This document shows positions 1-12,887 of a DNA stretch of 64,000 nucleotides, in pieces. Location of the stretch: the NCBI GenBank assembly GCA_022316685.1, contig JAKJHU010000141.1, forward strand, positions 828,921 through 892,920. The letters run 5' to 3'. Position 1 is the first letter of the stretch, and each line of letters starts with the position of its first letter. A program made the translations under genes and the position numbers. This stretch comes from Progne subis subis. Its lineage: Eukaryota > Chordata > Aves > Passeriformes > Hirundinidae. Below the pieces are notes generated by a model. That model was not told the origin of the DNA. It saw only the letters and a list, made by a program, of their open reading frames with translations, and did no database searches.

Positions 1-3000
1 CCTTTAATTGTTTTAAGGCAGAGCTTGGAGCAAAGCAGGAGAGAGGGAAGAGCTCTAGTCACCGTGATCATATGGGTAGAGGCCACATGGCTTCTGGCCC
101 TCCTCCTCCTCCTCCTCCTCTTCATCGTGGTAATCCAGGGGAAACCAGTGGGGGAAAAAACCCCAGACTGGTCCATTTAAGTAACAATTGACTAACAAAC
201 ACAAAATGTTTGGATTCCTCCATGGGGGACCCTTGCTAAGCTGACATGGAAAGAGTTAATTGCAGGAGACTCTGAGGATGTCTTTTAGGAGAAATTCCTC
301 AGTGTACAAGGGTTGAACTGAGACGTTTAAGAGCTGCCCCAGTTCTCTCTCCAGCTGGAACACCCCCTCCTGTGAGGAGAAGGGCTGACAAAAGATGAGC
401 TCCTTGCCCTGGGATCTGTGGGATGAGCAGTGGCAGCAGCACCCCTGGCTCACCGTGGGGAGAAAGAAAGGACTTGTGCTCACACAGACAGAGCCAGAGT
501 GGTGGGCAGCTGACTTAGCACTGCCTAAAATCCTGCAGTCCTGCAGAGCAGTGTTTGTGCCTGCCAGAGGTAAAATCCACTCCACTGCGTTTTGACCAGA
601 AACCAGTAAAGGTGGAGCTGAGCTCTGGGAGGAAGGAGTCAGACCTGGGCCAAAGGTGGGTGAGGAAAGCAAATAGAAAAATTGGCCTGATGTGTTTAAG
701 ACAGGATTGAAAAGAGTTCGTCACCGGCAGCGAGATCTTGCTAAGAAAACAAAACGCAAGGGCTCCTCAGAGTGCTGGGGAGGACAGGAAAGGTGGTGCT
801 GAATCTGGCTCCCCACTGGAGAGCTGTGCTGGCAAAGGTGACTAAAGAGCAGGGATGGAAATCACAGAGAAACAGGCTGAAGAAGCTGAGGAAATTCAGA
901 CAGGCTGCAAGTACTGCAACGCTAAACAAAAAACCAGGTCCCTGGTGGTACCTCAAAGCACAGGAGCCAGGGAATATAACCTCAGTGCACTGAGAAGAAT
1001 TCGGCCTTAGTTCCTCAGAGTAAAACATTAGTATTGGTTTGGTTTTTTTCATGCATATAGAGGTAATTACCTACTAAATACAAACCCATTCCTTCAGTAA
1101 AGTTACAGAAAGAGACCTGAAAAATTGGGTTTTTGAGGAAATGGTGAACCTGAGTGCTTTTGGTGAATCCAAATTAAGTCCTGTATGTAATTAAGCTAGC
1201 AGGGTAATCCTAAAGAGTCAAAGAATTCATTTTAGATTTGTGACAGAAGCAAGATCAGACTCAGTATTTTAATCAATCATGCAGTCTGTCTAGGAACAGC
1301 TCAGAATTTCAGGAAAGTCCCAGTTTTCCCTCGTGATGATCCATGTAACATGTCTTCCACGGATATTATTTCTGCAGTAATTTTTGCTGTTCTTCTATGA
1401 AAAACTAGATTGTGGGTAATAAAATTTAATGGCCAATGTTCAAGAATGCTAACAGCTAATTACATGAACAAGGAAATGTGTAAAACCAACCGTAGAGCTT
1501 GAAATGATGGAGCTGTACATGGTCATTATGCCAGTGCCCATTGAAAGAGTGAGGGGGGAAAAATCCCCAGGTCTGCATTTAATATCTCTGCCAGCTGCTT
1601 CTTATACAAGCTGGGTTTAGCCCTTTGTATCTGCTTTTTAATCAGACACTTCATCTGATTTTCTGTATCTGGAAAGAGGAGTGCTGACATTGAAGAAGAG
1701 AGCTGTGCAGTGAAATGCACTGAGAATAGGAGGAAGCAAAAAACGAATTCCAAGGACGGAACGGGTTCCTGTCACAGCAGCCAAGAGCAGGTTGTGCTTG
1801 CTTGCAGGCACCAGTGGTGCCACACAGCCTAAAACCAGATGAGAGCAGCAAACAGAAGTGCAGGCAGGAAAAGCTGCTTGCCCAGAAAGGCAGAGGAACA
1901 ATCCCCAGTTTGCCGGGTCACTGGGATGGGGCCGTGGGATGGATCAAATGGATCTCAGCTGCTGCTCAGACTCCCAGTGAGAGTCCTGATTACTTTTCAA
2001 CCCCAGAGAAGCTCTCAGGTGCCTCAGGGACGTCACCCAAGTTCATTCTGCCACACGTGGTGGGGTGTGCTCCCTAACAGACCCCGTTCTGTGCAGGGGG
2101 GCTGCGAAGGGCCCGGTGTTCACATCACTGGCATCAGAAACCAAAGTCAGGGCAGAGCTGGGCTCTAATCTAATTTCCTGCACATTAATTCTGCTTGTTT
2201 TACCATGGGCCTAATGATCTGTGAGGAGCTGGGCTGATGTGGTTCTGGCTGCTTTCCCCAGCCCTCCTGGGAGCTGTGCAGGAGCACAGAAAGCCTCAGG
2301 TGGCCGTGCAGGGGCATCTCAGCCTGGCACCCCTCCTCAGTCAGTGCCCAGAGCTGCAGACAGCCCTGGGAAGGGAGGATGACAGTTTGAACACACTGCT
2401 CACAGCAGGACGTGGCTCAGAGTCCACTGGGGTCAGCCTGAGCGAGCAAAAGCTGGAAAAGTGACACATGCCAGGTGAAGCCACGTCCAAGTGATGTCTG
2501 ACATTCCCTCCAGCAGAGTTCCTTGAAGCCTCTGCCCGTTCCCTGTTTTTCAGTGAGCACCTTCATCACAGCTCACTTCTTGCACAAGTTTTATTTATGC
2601 AGCTCCTTTTAGGTGGGGCAAAACAGGTGGGGGTGTCTTCAAACAGCACCCAGGCACGGAAGTAAAAATGGTAATGAGGATGCTAAAAGGGAAAATAATG
2701 CAAACTGGTGAGTTTCCATCTCCTCTCCTGTATAAGGATTGGAATTGTCACCAGCAGTGCTCGTGGCCCAGGATTAAATCCCTCACTGAGATGGATAGGA
2801 CTGATCAAACCTCTCTAAGCCCTTTGTTCCTTTCCAGGCTCTCTGCTAACTCCTGTAGCTGTCTAAGCATCAGATGCCTGAATTTTCAGACATCAGATAC
2901 CTGAATTTTCAAAGCCACAGAGGATGGAAGCTTTGAGATGAAGAAGCAAGAGGAAACCAAAAGAAAACGAGGATTTGAAGGAACAGTGCTTGTCAGAAGA

Positions 3001-3859
3001 GACCAGCAGTGCATCATCACTGCACATCTGCTGCTCCAGTGCCTTGTTGGAGGGAAAACACCAGCAGGGAGGTCTCACTCTGCACTGCAGTCTTCCACAA
3101 GGGGGTTCAGCTGTCAGTCAGTGGTTAAAGTGTGGAATGGAGGTTCTTTACTGCCCTGGATAATCTCTCAGAAGTTGGAAGTGTCTCCTGCTTTGCTTTC
3201 CTTAGAAAATGAGTGTGATGGAGCTCCCTGTTTCTCAGGGCTCCCTGACCAGGAGTGTCAGCAGGTGGGGATTGGCAGGAGGAGGGCCCTTCGAAAGTAG
3301 TGCCTGTCTGGTGATACCCACTTTGTTTTTGGCATTTCTGTCTATAGCCACAGCATATTTTCTCAGCTGATTTGAAGCTCAGCGTGGCAGTAACAGAGGT
3401 GTCTTGCAGCAGAGCAGCTTCAGCAGGCCCTGGCTTGTCAAGCAGGCCTGTGCAGAATTGCATTTCTCCTCTGCCAAAAGTGGTGTTAAATTGGTGGCTG
3501 CTTTATTGGATTGAGTCAGAGGGATCCTCTGTGGCTCCATGGGAACAAGGGGGGATGATGATATCTAGCTGGAATGATTTAATGGACTCACAAAACTGCC
3601 TTCGTGGAGAACACCAGTGATGCCTCTGCGCTGTGCTGGCTGAGTGATAACACCCTTTGAGCTTTATAAATAGCAGAGCAGGCAATCCCTGAAGTGTGTG
3701 GGCTTGAGTCAGTGCACAAAATGCCACTGTGGCCCTGACCTGCTACCAGAGCAGAGCACAGACACGTCCCTCGCTGCAAGGATCACCATGGGGGTTTTTT
3801 TTCCAGGCAGGAAAAAGGAGGTGCAGTGGCCTGCAGAGAAGATCTGGCATCCCCAAATG
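1..3859. other. No gene recognised (5' flank, left part)
   Basis: Only short, stop-rich open frames occur, none with a recognisable domain or splice structure. A CTC trinucleotide run lies at about 98-121. A 23 bp imperfect tandem duplication lies at about 2870-2915 (core CCTGAATTTTCA). I cannot say whether this is intergenic or an upstream non-coding TRPC5 intron. Confidence 0.6.
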
Positions 3860-4014
3860 AAGCAGCTCCCAGGAAATGGTCATGGCCCCAAGCCTGAGGG
3901 AGCCCCAGGGTGGGATTTTAGGGGTGTCTGTGCAGGGCCAGGGGTTGGACTGGTTGATCCTCGTGGATCCCTTCCAGCTCAGGATGTTCTATGAGCTGTG
4001 TTTCTGTGATTCTA
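3860..4014 (+). mobile_element. CR1 LINE 3' end fragment
   Basis: The sequence follows the 3' end of an avian CR1 retrotransposon: GGCCCCAAGCCTGAGGGAG, then after an internal deletion GTGCAGGGCCAGGGGTTGGA and the terminal GTTCTATGAGCTGTGTTTCT, with a final TGTGATTCTA. CR1 ends in short octamer-like ATTCTATGA repeats and has no poly-A tail, as here. It is a dead, 5'-truncated copy in sense orientation. The left boundary is approximate. Confidence 0.8.
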
Positions 4015-4504
4015 GTGCTGCCAAGCCCGTGGGCTCCAAGGCCCGTTTCTCCCCTCTCTGTCCTGCACCTCAAACCTGCAAACTTTGTCATAAAGTTAGG
4101 AGATTTTTAAACCCAGAGAATTTGGGACACTTTCTGTCTGGTTTCTGCATCAATGAAGTTCACTCTGTGACTCACACTCTTTACTTCACACCCCAGAGGC
4201 TAGAAACTTTATATATATTTTTTTTTTCTCCCCCAGATGAACACATTCTCATGTAATTATTGAACTCCCAAAGCTGAGGGCTGAAAATAAACCCCAGCAA
4301 GTGTGGCTAGACTCCCGGGGAAGTGACAAGCATGGCATGACTGCAATCTAGTGTAGTCGTGCAGGCTGTGAGCAGCCAGGGGAGCACACAACCCTCGGGA
4401 AAGCTGCTCTCCTGGGGTGAAACAGCTCCTTGATACTGCTGAGAGTGATGCTGCTTCCACGGCCCGCTCCTTGGTGGGGTTTATCCTCGATCTCAGCCTC
4501 AATG

Positions 4505-4830
4505 CCGGAGCAGTTGCTTGCAGAGTCGCTTTAGAGGCACTTTGCAGACAGCGCAGCGCCGCTCCCTTGGCAGAGATCAGCATCTTGCGAGCCATCTGTC
4601 CTGTAAGAAACAACGCCGTGGTGAGAACGATATCCTACACCGTGTCATCCGCGATTTAGCGGCTCCGCGCCGGCGCTCGGGAGAGACTGGCAGCATGAAA
4701 AGCACAGCTTTGCGTCAGGAGCGCACAGCTAAGGAAGGGACCCCGAGCAGCACGGGCGTTCTGCGGGTAGTTTGGGGAAATGAAGCAATCAGCCCGCTTC
4801 TCTCTCTGCGGGCTCAGCGCTCCCCCGTCC
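4505..4830. promoter_or_regulatory. CpG-rich block, candidate CpG island or non-coding first exon
   Basis: About 30 CpG dinucleotides occur in roughly 320 bases, including a dense core near 4650-4680 (GCGGCTCCGCGCCGGCGCTC), while the surrounding tens of kilobases are CpG-poor. A donor-like CCT/GTAAGA lies at about 4600. This is the best candidate in the window for a promoter or 5' UTR exon feeding the acceptor at 16985. No TATA box or transcript evidence is visible, so the assignment is inference. It ends about 220 bases before the 68 bp minisatellite. Confidence 0.4.
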
Positions 4831-5050
4831 CTTTTTACCCGCAGTAAATCACAGGTTTGGGGCCAAGGTCAGACCTGCGGCTCAGGAAGAAGCCAGGAAA
4901 GCGGGAACCAGGTGTGCAAACAACGTTCAGGGAGAGCGAAGGAGGCTTTGGTGAAGTTGTGGGTGCATGAGGAGCAGAGCTCAGCCCCTGCCTTGCACAC
5001 ACCGTCTCCTGCCTCCTTCCTTTGCCAGAAGTGTGACTCTCCTGCCTGGC

Positions 5051-5798
5051 AGAGGTACCTGAGGGACACAGGAGGGGCACAGAGCTCCGTGGCACACCTG
5101 GAACCCCCAGCAGGTCCCAGAGGTACCTGAGGGACACAGGAGGGGCACAGAGCTCCGTGGCACACCTGGAACCCCCAGCAGGTCCCAGAGGGATCTGAGG
5201 GACACAGGATGGGCACAGAGCTCCGTGGCACACCTGGAACCCCCAGCAGGTCCCAGAGGGATCTGAGGGACACAGGAGGGGCACAGAGCTCCGTGGCACA
5301 CCTGGAACCCCCAGCAGGTCCCAGAGGTATCTGAGGGACACGGGAGGGGCACAGAGCTCCGTGGCACACCTGGAACCCCCAGCAGGTCCCAGAGGGATCT
5401 GAGGGACACAGGAGGGGCACAGAGCTCCGTGGCACACCTGGAACCCCCAGCAGGTCCCAGAGGGATCTGAGGGACACAGGAGGGGCACAGAGCTCCGTGG
5501 CACACCTGGAACCCCCAGCAGGTCCCAGAGGGATCTGAGGGACACAGGAGGGGCACAGAGCTCCGTGGCACACCTGGAACCCCCAGCAGGTCCCAGAGGT
5601 ACCTGAGGGACACAGGAGGGGCACAGAGCTCCGTGGCACACCTGGAACCCCCAGCAGGTCCCAGAGGGATCTGAGGGACACAGGAGGGGCACAGAGCTCC
5701 GTGGCACACCTGGAACCCCCAGCAGGTCCCAGAGGTACCTGAGGGACACAGGAGGGGCACAGAGCTCCGTGGCACACCTGGAACCCCCAGCAGGTCCC
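5051..5798. repeat. Minisatellite, 11 copies of a 68 bp unit
   Basis: Eleven head-to-tail 68 bp units begin AGAGGTACCTGAGGGACACA or AGAGGGATCTGAGGGACACA and end CCCCCAGCAGGTCCC. Unit starts are 68 bases apart from 5051 to 5731. Copies differ at only a few bases, mainly GTACC, GTATC or GGATC near the start, so the array is recent or homogenised. Because 68 is not a multiple of three and the unit lacks stops on the minus strand, all three minus-strand frames stay open for about 300 codons. That openness is a by-product of the repeat and not evidence of a protein. Confidence 0.97.
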
Positions 5799-6942
5799 AG
5801 ACACTGCTTGTGAGGATGGCTGGAAGGGAGCAGGGCAAGGAGCATTTACAGAGCCTTGGAAGGGAGAGATCAGCACCAAGAGAGGAAAAGAAAACTGGTG
5901 GGGACATCTGAGGTAATGGCCACCTTGGGGGTGATTTTCATTTATCTGCGAGATCTTCCTCCCAACAGAGGCCAGCCAGGAAAGGAGAAAGTGAGGCTGG
6001 ATCAGAAGGGACCTGAGAGGGAGGAGAAAGGAGAAAGGGAGGACAGGACATCTCCTCGAGAGAAAAAGTCATGCCTTGGACTGGTCTGTGAATCCAACAG
6101 TGAAGACAGACCCCAGGGCCAGGTATTTGTTAACTGTTTTCTTTTCAAGGTTTGCAAAACATTAATGTTTTAAGTAGTTTATTCTTCATTAGCATAATTA
6201 AGAATACATAAGCCTAAACTCAGTGAAAACAGAATTAACAAATTAGCAGGTGCAGGCATTTGGAAGCGAGAGGTTTGGGAAAACAGAGCTTGCAAATGTC
6301 GGCATTAAGCAGAGCAGGGAAGTCGTGCCAAGCCTTATTTATGGATTTGTGCATTTCCTTTGCCTGGGCCCACTCCTGCAGCCAAAGGAATGCAGCTCAA
6401 TTTAAATATGAACCCCCTGCAGTTATACTGTAGCTGAGCCTGAACCCCAGAGCATATAAAATAAAATCCTCTTGAAGAGAAACTGATGAGCCTCACCTCA
6501 GATGTCTCTTGAAAGCCGAGGTGTCTTGAATCAGCACTAAACAGGGAAGCAAACTGCAAAATTAAATCTATGAGAAAATGGGAGAAAATTTTGGAATAGT
6601 ATCTTGATGAAGGGAAATATAGAAAGAAAAAAAGTTGTGACATTAAGGTATACTGCAGATGAAGGCTTAAGAGGAGAAGAAAAGGCATCCTGTGCCCATG
6701 TGAGATGGAAGACCCTTAGGAAGGCCAAGAACTGATTTCCAAGATAATGTCCTGCAGACTTTTCAGTGTGTGACAGAGTAGCCCTGTGGGATATTTAAAA
6801 TAAGGTTTTTCCCCGGTAACATGGGGCATTTTTAGTTTATATCATCCCTTTCATGGGACAAAACTACTGCACTCCAGATGGCTCTGGCACTGGGCTTGTC
6901 TCAACAGGCACCAGAGAACTGTTACACCTATTAAGCTATTTA

Positions 6943-7070
6943 ATAGATATATATTAATATATAAAAATATAATAAATATAATCTATCTTAATGCACATAT
7001 TAATATAATATATATAATATTTAATAAATCTATATTTATATAATGTACTTGATATATATGTATCTGTATT
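6943..7070. repeat. AT-rich low-complexity block
   Basis: The block is a run of TATA, AATA and TATT words with almost no G or C. It resembles a degenerate TA microsatellite. Confidence 0.75.
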
Positions 7071-8193
7071 TATGGGTTATCCTGCCCAGTTAGCACTTGC
7101 TGTCACAAGGATGAGACGAATCACTTCTGTTTTGCTGCGGATTTCCAGCCCGTAACAACATGAGGATGAAGGCTCTCTGTCCTTTTAAAAGGACTTTTTG
7201 GTCTGTGGCTCAAAAGATCGAGGTGTTATTAGTGTTGGTAGCCAAAGGGCACAACGTAAGCACAGCAAAGATTAAGGAATAACTCCTACAAATCTCTGAC
7301 CCGAATCTCTGACTTTATTGGAATCATCTGGAGGTTGAATAAACAAGTTTTATACTTCAGTTGTTACTCAGGAACCTTTTAGGGCATCAGTAGAAACAAA
7401 AAGCTCGTTCTTTGCACTCCTTCACTTAGAAATATAGCAGTGTTACTCCTCTCCCAAGCTGCTTTATGTCTGTGCAGCATTTTTTGGTGTCTTTTGGATT
7501 TGCCTGCTCAGTACTCCTGAGTACAACATTTTTCCACCTAAAATGAATGTGTTTTCACTGCCTGCATCCTTTCTGTGGGTCTTCAGAAACCATCCAGTCT
7601 GCAGTTCTAGGCTCCTTCCTGAGCTATCCTAATGAACCAGGATTTGGCTTTGCTCCTTTATTTTATCTGCAGACTGTTCTGTTTATTCTCACTGTCAGAA
7701 GGAGCTCGCTCACGCGTTCCTTCTGTGAAGATTTCTCTTTTCTGGATGGCATTTCCACCTGCCCATAAAGCACCCCGCTTTACTGCCCGGCTGAGGCACT
7801 TGTTTTGTCCTGGGGCTGTGAGGGATGTGATGACCAGAGCTGACCTGTGACCAATCCTGGCTGCCCTGCAATCTGTGATGCTCGGTCTCCACCCTTCTAA
7901 AATCCATCCAGAGAGACCTTTGGCTTGTGGGAATGTTTCCCTTTCTCAGCTCTACAACCATCTGGGTGGCTCAGACTGCAGGATTTGGGGGTGAGGTTTG
8001 CCTGAACTAGGCAGGGTCCAAGGTGATGAGGAAGCTGCAGGGAAAGGGGACTTTGAGCTGCTTTGTCTGCAGCTGCTGAAGGAGATGTAATCTCCCCACA
8101 CCAAGCTGTGCTGTATTTAAATCAGTCACCCGCTCTTAACTACTTCAGAGACTTGGATTTTTCAGCTTTTTCTTACTCTGTCTGGAAGCCCCT

Positions 8194-8208
8194 AAAAAAA
8201 AAAAAAAT

Positions 8209-8242
<34 letters not shown>

Positions 8243-8362
8243 TACACATATAAAAATATATATACAAATATACATATATATACACACATATATATATACA
8301 CACAGACACACACATATATATAAACTTTAATTTTATTTTATTTTATTTTATTTTATTTTTTT
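8194..8362. repeat. Compound microsatellite: A run, (TA)n, (CA)n, (TTTTA)n
   Basis: An A run of 14 bases leads into TA and CA alternations with interruptions, then into about six TTTTA units. Such compound tracts are common in vertebrate non-coding DNA and length-polymorphic. Confidence 0.93.
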
Positions 8363-10362
8363 CTCCCATGAAGGTTTTAGAGCAGGGGAGCGTCTGGAAA
8401 TTTGTTCCCTTTCCACAGAGTGCAGGCACACAGTGACTGCCAGGCACCAGCACCCTCATGGGAGCAGGGTGGCTGTTCCTTGCCCACCCAGTGCTCTCTG
8501 CTTGGCCCCATTTGTTCAGACAGCTGTGAAATGCCAGTGGTGTGCTTGCAGGGGCACAGAGTCCTTGTTTTTGTGTCCCCAGTGCTCTGCAGATGCAATG
8601 AATTTTGCTGTTAATCCCTCTGTAATTTACCATGGTTTAGAATTTAACTCGGGGAAACAGAATTAATGGGTTTTGCACTTTTTCATACCCAAAAGGTGCT
8701 GCAGGTGAACACGGCATTGTCTGAATAAGCCCTGGGAAATACACATTTGAGAATTGAGCACACGAGTTTACCTCTTCCTTCCAAGAACCTCCAGTCAGGT
8801 TTGAATGACAGAATTGGGAATGAACAAACCCAGAATGGAGCCAGAGGCAGAGTTCCTGCAGCACAGTATCCCTGGAGGCTCGGAGCAGGGGATGGATGCT
8901 CCCCGTGCTGGGTCTGACTCAGTTTTTACTCAGGTGCCAATGAAAACCCAGCAGAGCTGGCTCAGACATGGGAACTGATAGGCACTGATAAATCCGCCCA
9001 TTGCTGGATGAGAAAAGCGCCCAAACTGTCGCTGCTGGTAGTTCAGAGCTTGTCTCCATTGCCTTTCCCTCTCCCTGTGCCATCATCTGGACTTCCCCTT
9101 CCCACCCAGGTGCTTCACTTGCACTTGCAGCTGGGCTGAGGCAGGTCTGACAGTCCATACAGCTCTCCCCGAGACCGTGCTCCCACATTATCTTGCTGAT
9201 TGGAGAAATGATGAGCCAGAGCGGGAACAAGCAAAAAAAAAAAATAATAAAAAAAAAATTCTCTTGTTCAGTAGCTGCAGCAGCCAGAGATTACAAGCAG
9301 CAGGCACAGCAGCAGTGGACACAGAGCTGGAGATGATAATGATGCCATGCTACATTAGTGCTGCATTAGCAGATAAGACAACAGGGCAGCGTGCTTGACA
9401 GTATTTCTCAGTTCAGTTGACATCTCTTTTTTGTGGAAAATGAATACACAGCCCATCTCAAACAAGTAGGGGACAGAGCAATGACGTCAGACAGACAAAA
9501 TGAGCTTTCTGTTCTGCCTGCATTGGTAAAGATATGTACCGTGAATATATTCCAGGGGTTTATTTATTGTTTATTTTTTAATCTCCTCACAATGGTACAT
9601 TTTTATTTATTACCACCGTGACGGCTGTGTGGAAAGAAGTGGGAGAATTGCAGACTGTAAATACTTTATTATAATAGTGGCCAAAAGCATGTTCTGCAGC
9701 CATTCCATCACTAAAAAATAATTTTCATAATTTTAGTAGCCCAGACTGATTTCTGTTGAAGTAATACTGAAATATTCCATGGCTGGATCAGCACTTCCCC
9801 CTCTCCCAAAGAGGAGTTTTGCGTTTGGCTCCTCACTAGAGGCTTTTGCTGTCGTCCTTCCCAAAGCTGTGTCTTGCTTTGCAGGTCCTGCACCTCTGCT
9901 CCCTTCTCCCGGGTGCGGGGATAACTCCTCTGGCTGTTCCGCAGGGAAATCCGGCGTGCAGCTGGTTTTTATTGCAGAGTTGCTCTCCCCCCTCCCAGCC
10001 CAGCGTGGCTGAGGAGCTGGGATGAAATTTTAGCCTCGTTAACACCCCACCAATGCCGTGTGAAACCCGCCCTGGGCGATTGTCCATCTGCAGCCCATCC
10101 CTGGGGCGCATCAAAAGCACGCAGAACCCATCCCTGGACGTGCAGGAGGCTTGAGGGAGCCCTAAGCATCTGAGACTTCTGCTCAGGCCTGGCTGTCTGC
10201 AGCCCACATCCTCCACCCATGAATTATGCTCTGCCTGGCAGAGGAGACATAGAGGAGAACATCCCATGGCAAAGAGAGCTTGCTCGCCTTTGGACAGGAT
10301 GAGCCAGGTGAACCCTCAGCGCTTTGCAAGAGGACACAAAGATGAAGCCTCCAGCAAGGAGC

Positions 10363-10429
10363 TTATATATATATATATATTTATTTTATATATATATCTG
10401 TGTGTGTGTATATAAAAAGCACACACACA
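10363..10429. repeat. TA/TG/CA microsatellite
   Basis: Consecutive TA, then TG, then CA dinucleotide runs separated by short interruptions. Confidence 0.9.
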
Positions 10430-11902
10430 GCTATAAGAACACGTATATATGTCCCCATATGCGGTTGGTCGTGACTCATCGATTGATTATGCAGCGGAAG
10501 AGACTTCTTCTACCCAGGAGCTGTCCTTTCCAAATCAAACATATACATCTTTGATAATTGTCAGCCTCCCCAGGAAGTGAAGATTTGCACTTGGGACTTG
10601 AGTCAAATTGTGACATTTCGCGTTGCCGACAAAGAATTTTCTTCTGGCGTCTGTAGGCTCTGTAATCTGAAGTTTTGAGGTGGTCTTTCTTTATAAACTC
10701 TTCTGGGTTAGAAGGTTCTGTGCCGTAGCCCAGGGAATTTATGTGTTCTTAACCCGGCCTGGAGTGACGATGAGTGAAAAACGATTCATAAGGAATTTTC
10801 CTCTGCATCTTCTAAGGACGTATCTCCGCTGTGAATCACGGACCACTGCAGCCTTGCATTTTTATCACATATGCTATTAGTGCTCCTCCTTTCTCTCGTG
10901 TTGGGCAAGGAAAGGGGATTACTCATCCCCAGTTTTATTAGCTGTCGGTTTCTCATTTTTGTGTTGTGCTGCTGCCCTGCAAGTTTTGAACAGCACTTAC
11001 TCCGGTCAGTGATATATTTTATATAACTTACGAGCTGGATATAAACTTTCTGAGATCACGGGGCTTCAGCTAAAAGGAATTTACACAGCCACAGAACCAG
11101 AAGGTCACTGCAATTTTAGAGTTTTAGAACACATCCGAGGTCATACATTTATTCAGCCGTGGCTCTCTTTGCATTTAAAGGCAGCAGGAAAAATTCCTGC
11201 TTCTGGTGGTGAGAGACATCATGAGGAGCAGTGAGACTTAGGGCTGTAATCTGGTTTCCACGGAACTCCATGGAAAAAGCAATTTTCTGGAACAAGAGGG
11301 TATCTTTGCGGAAGGAAGGGAATTGCAGGATGTTACAAAGTCGGTTTTATTTCCTCATACTACGCTCTGCCAGGCATTGTTAGTAAATAAGATCTAGAGC
11401 ACTTAAAAGAAGGATCCAATCACAAATTCAATTGGTCCATTAACTACATGTAATATTATTTACCAAAGTGGCCCTTCTGGACTATTTCATAGCTCAGGTT
11501 TATAACCTTTTCTAAAAAGATCAATAGTACCGAGCAGGCAGTGTGTGAGCACCATGAAAGTCAGGCCATTTGCGCAGCCACGGGCCGTGATTTCCAGACC
11601 TGGAGTCCAGATTTGAACCGCAAAACGAGGAAAATGCTCTCCCTGAAAACACTAAAAAGAAGAAACAGCCTTGGCAAGAAGGACGGGGGGAAGCAGTGAA
11701 GCGAGATGTGTTGTAAGGGATCAGTTCTTTGACAGGGCTGATACAACTGGAAAATGCAGGTGGCTTTTCTGGCACACAAACCCTTCTCAGGGTTGGTGAG
11801 AGAGAAGGTGGAGCGGCATTTAAAGCCATATGTGGAGTTTTGCTGGGATTGTTGGTGTGAGGGAACACCCAACTGTGCTCTGGCACGTGGGGGACTCTTG
11901 CT

Positions 11903-12292
11903 TATTACCCTGGTTTTTCTGAATTTTTTAAAGCCTTTTGATTTTCATAAAAACAGAATCAGATCTTTTAGCTACTGCACAATATTAGGAGCAGTTTCTA
12001 CCTTTTTCCCACAGATGTAACATAAACAAATCCTTTGTTTTTCATTCTCTGTCCTTTGTTTGCATATTTCTAACCTGAAAACAATTGTAACTGACAATTG
12101 GTCTGGCCACTGAGGCTGAGGGGTGTTTAACCCCAGAAGCCAATCTTTAGCCAGACCCACAAATGTATAAAAAGTAAGAAATAAACAAGGAGGCTCTCTC
12201 TCTCCGCCCTGACTCAGCCTTGAGCTGGCACGGAGGAACCTCTCTGCGAAATTTCTCGTCTATGTGTGATTGCTTTGCATGTCTCAGTGACA
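11903..12292 (+). mobile_element. Solo LTR, family A copy 1 (endogenous retrovirus)
   Basis: A 390-base solo LTR is flanked by exact 6 bp target-site duplications, CTTGCT at 11897-11902 and at 12293-12298. It runs from TATTACCCTGG (a decayed TG start) to GTCTCAGTGACA. It has a CCAAT-like motif, a TATA box (TATAAAAA at 12166-12173) and a polyadenylation signal (AATAAA at 12180). The core is almost identical to the copies at 21607 and 46246. No retroviral coding sequence is attached. A 6 bp duplication suggests a class II (ERVK-like) integrase; this is inference. It lies 4.7 kb upstream of the first coding exon in sense orientation. Confidence 0.92.
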
Positions 12293-12484
12293 CTTGCTGG
12301 CTGCTCTCAGGTGTGACACAGAGTCCCAACAAGTGCTGGAACCCCGGGCACTGAGGATTTCAGGCTTTCTGTGCTCACAGGCACTGACCCCCAAAAAAAC
12401 ACTGCATTGACCTGAGGCCGTGGGACAGCTTCCAAAGTTGAATTACAGCACTGGGATGGTGGGTATGTGGTTTGAATGGAAGTG

Positions 12485-12887
12485 TGTGATATCACAGGGT
12501 GCAAAACTTAGAGTTTAAGGGTTTAGAATATAGTAAAATATATATAAAGCAGGATGGAGGATTTAGGGTGTAGTCCAGTCCTTTATTTTCACCTTCTTCT
12601 CCATGGGTCTGGGTGGGGTTTTGTAATTGGGTAGAAAAATTCACATTGCGGGCCATGGGTGGTTGGTTCTTGGGTTAAAAGTAAAAATAATTTAGGTGTC
12701 ATTTCTTAATTGGACAGTTTATACTTAAAAGGCCTTGCAGAGAAAGAGATAGGGGCCATTTTTAACTTTGTTAGCTTGAAGTGCTGTATAACTCTCAGCT
12801 TGTGAGGCTGTGATAGGGATAAGAATTAATAAACACCTGAGTCTGAACACAAAATACTGTCTCGAGCATTTAATCCTGACCCTGGCA
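12485..12887 (+). mobile_element. LTR-like interspersed repeat, family B copy 1
   Basis: It shares an ordered set of blocks with 57133-57563: CACCTTCTTCTCCATGGGTC, then AATAATTTAGGTGTCATT, then GTCTGAACACAAAA and CCTGACCCTGGCAG. A polyadenylation-like AATTAATAAACACC is present in the + sense. The layout is that of an LTR, but I found no convincing target-site duplication, so both boundaries are approximate. Confidence 0.65.

Larger units (their letters stand above)
5804..11902. other. No gene recognised (5' flank, middle part)
   Basis: This stretch holds an AT-rich block at 6943-7070 made of TATA/AATA words, a compound microsatellite at 8194-8362 and a TA/TG/CA microsatellite at 10363-10429. 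The remainder is unique-looking sequence without long open frames, splice-linked coding segments or structural RNA signatures I can recognise. Confidence 0.6.

Noticed and set aside
4835..5907. Three overlapping 300-residue frames on the minus strand
   Set aside because: They are the same 68 bp repeat read in three phases. A real gene would not be open in all three.
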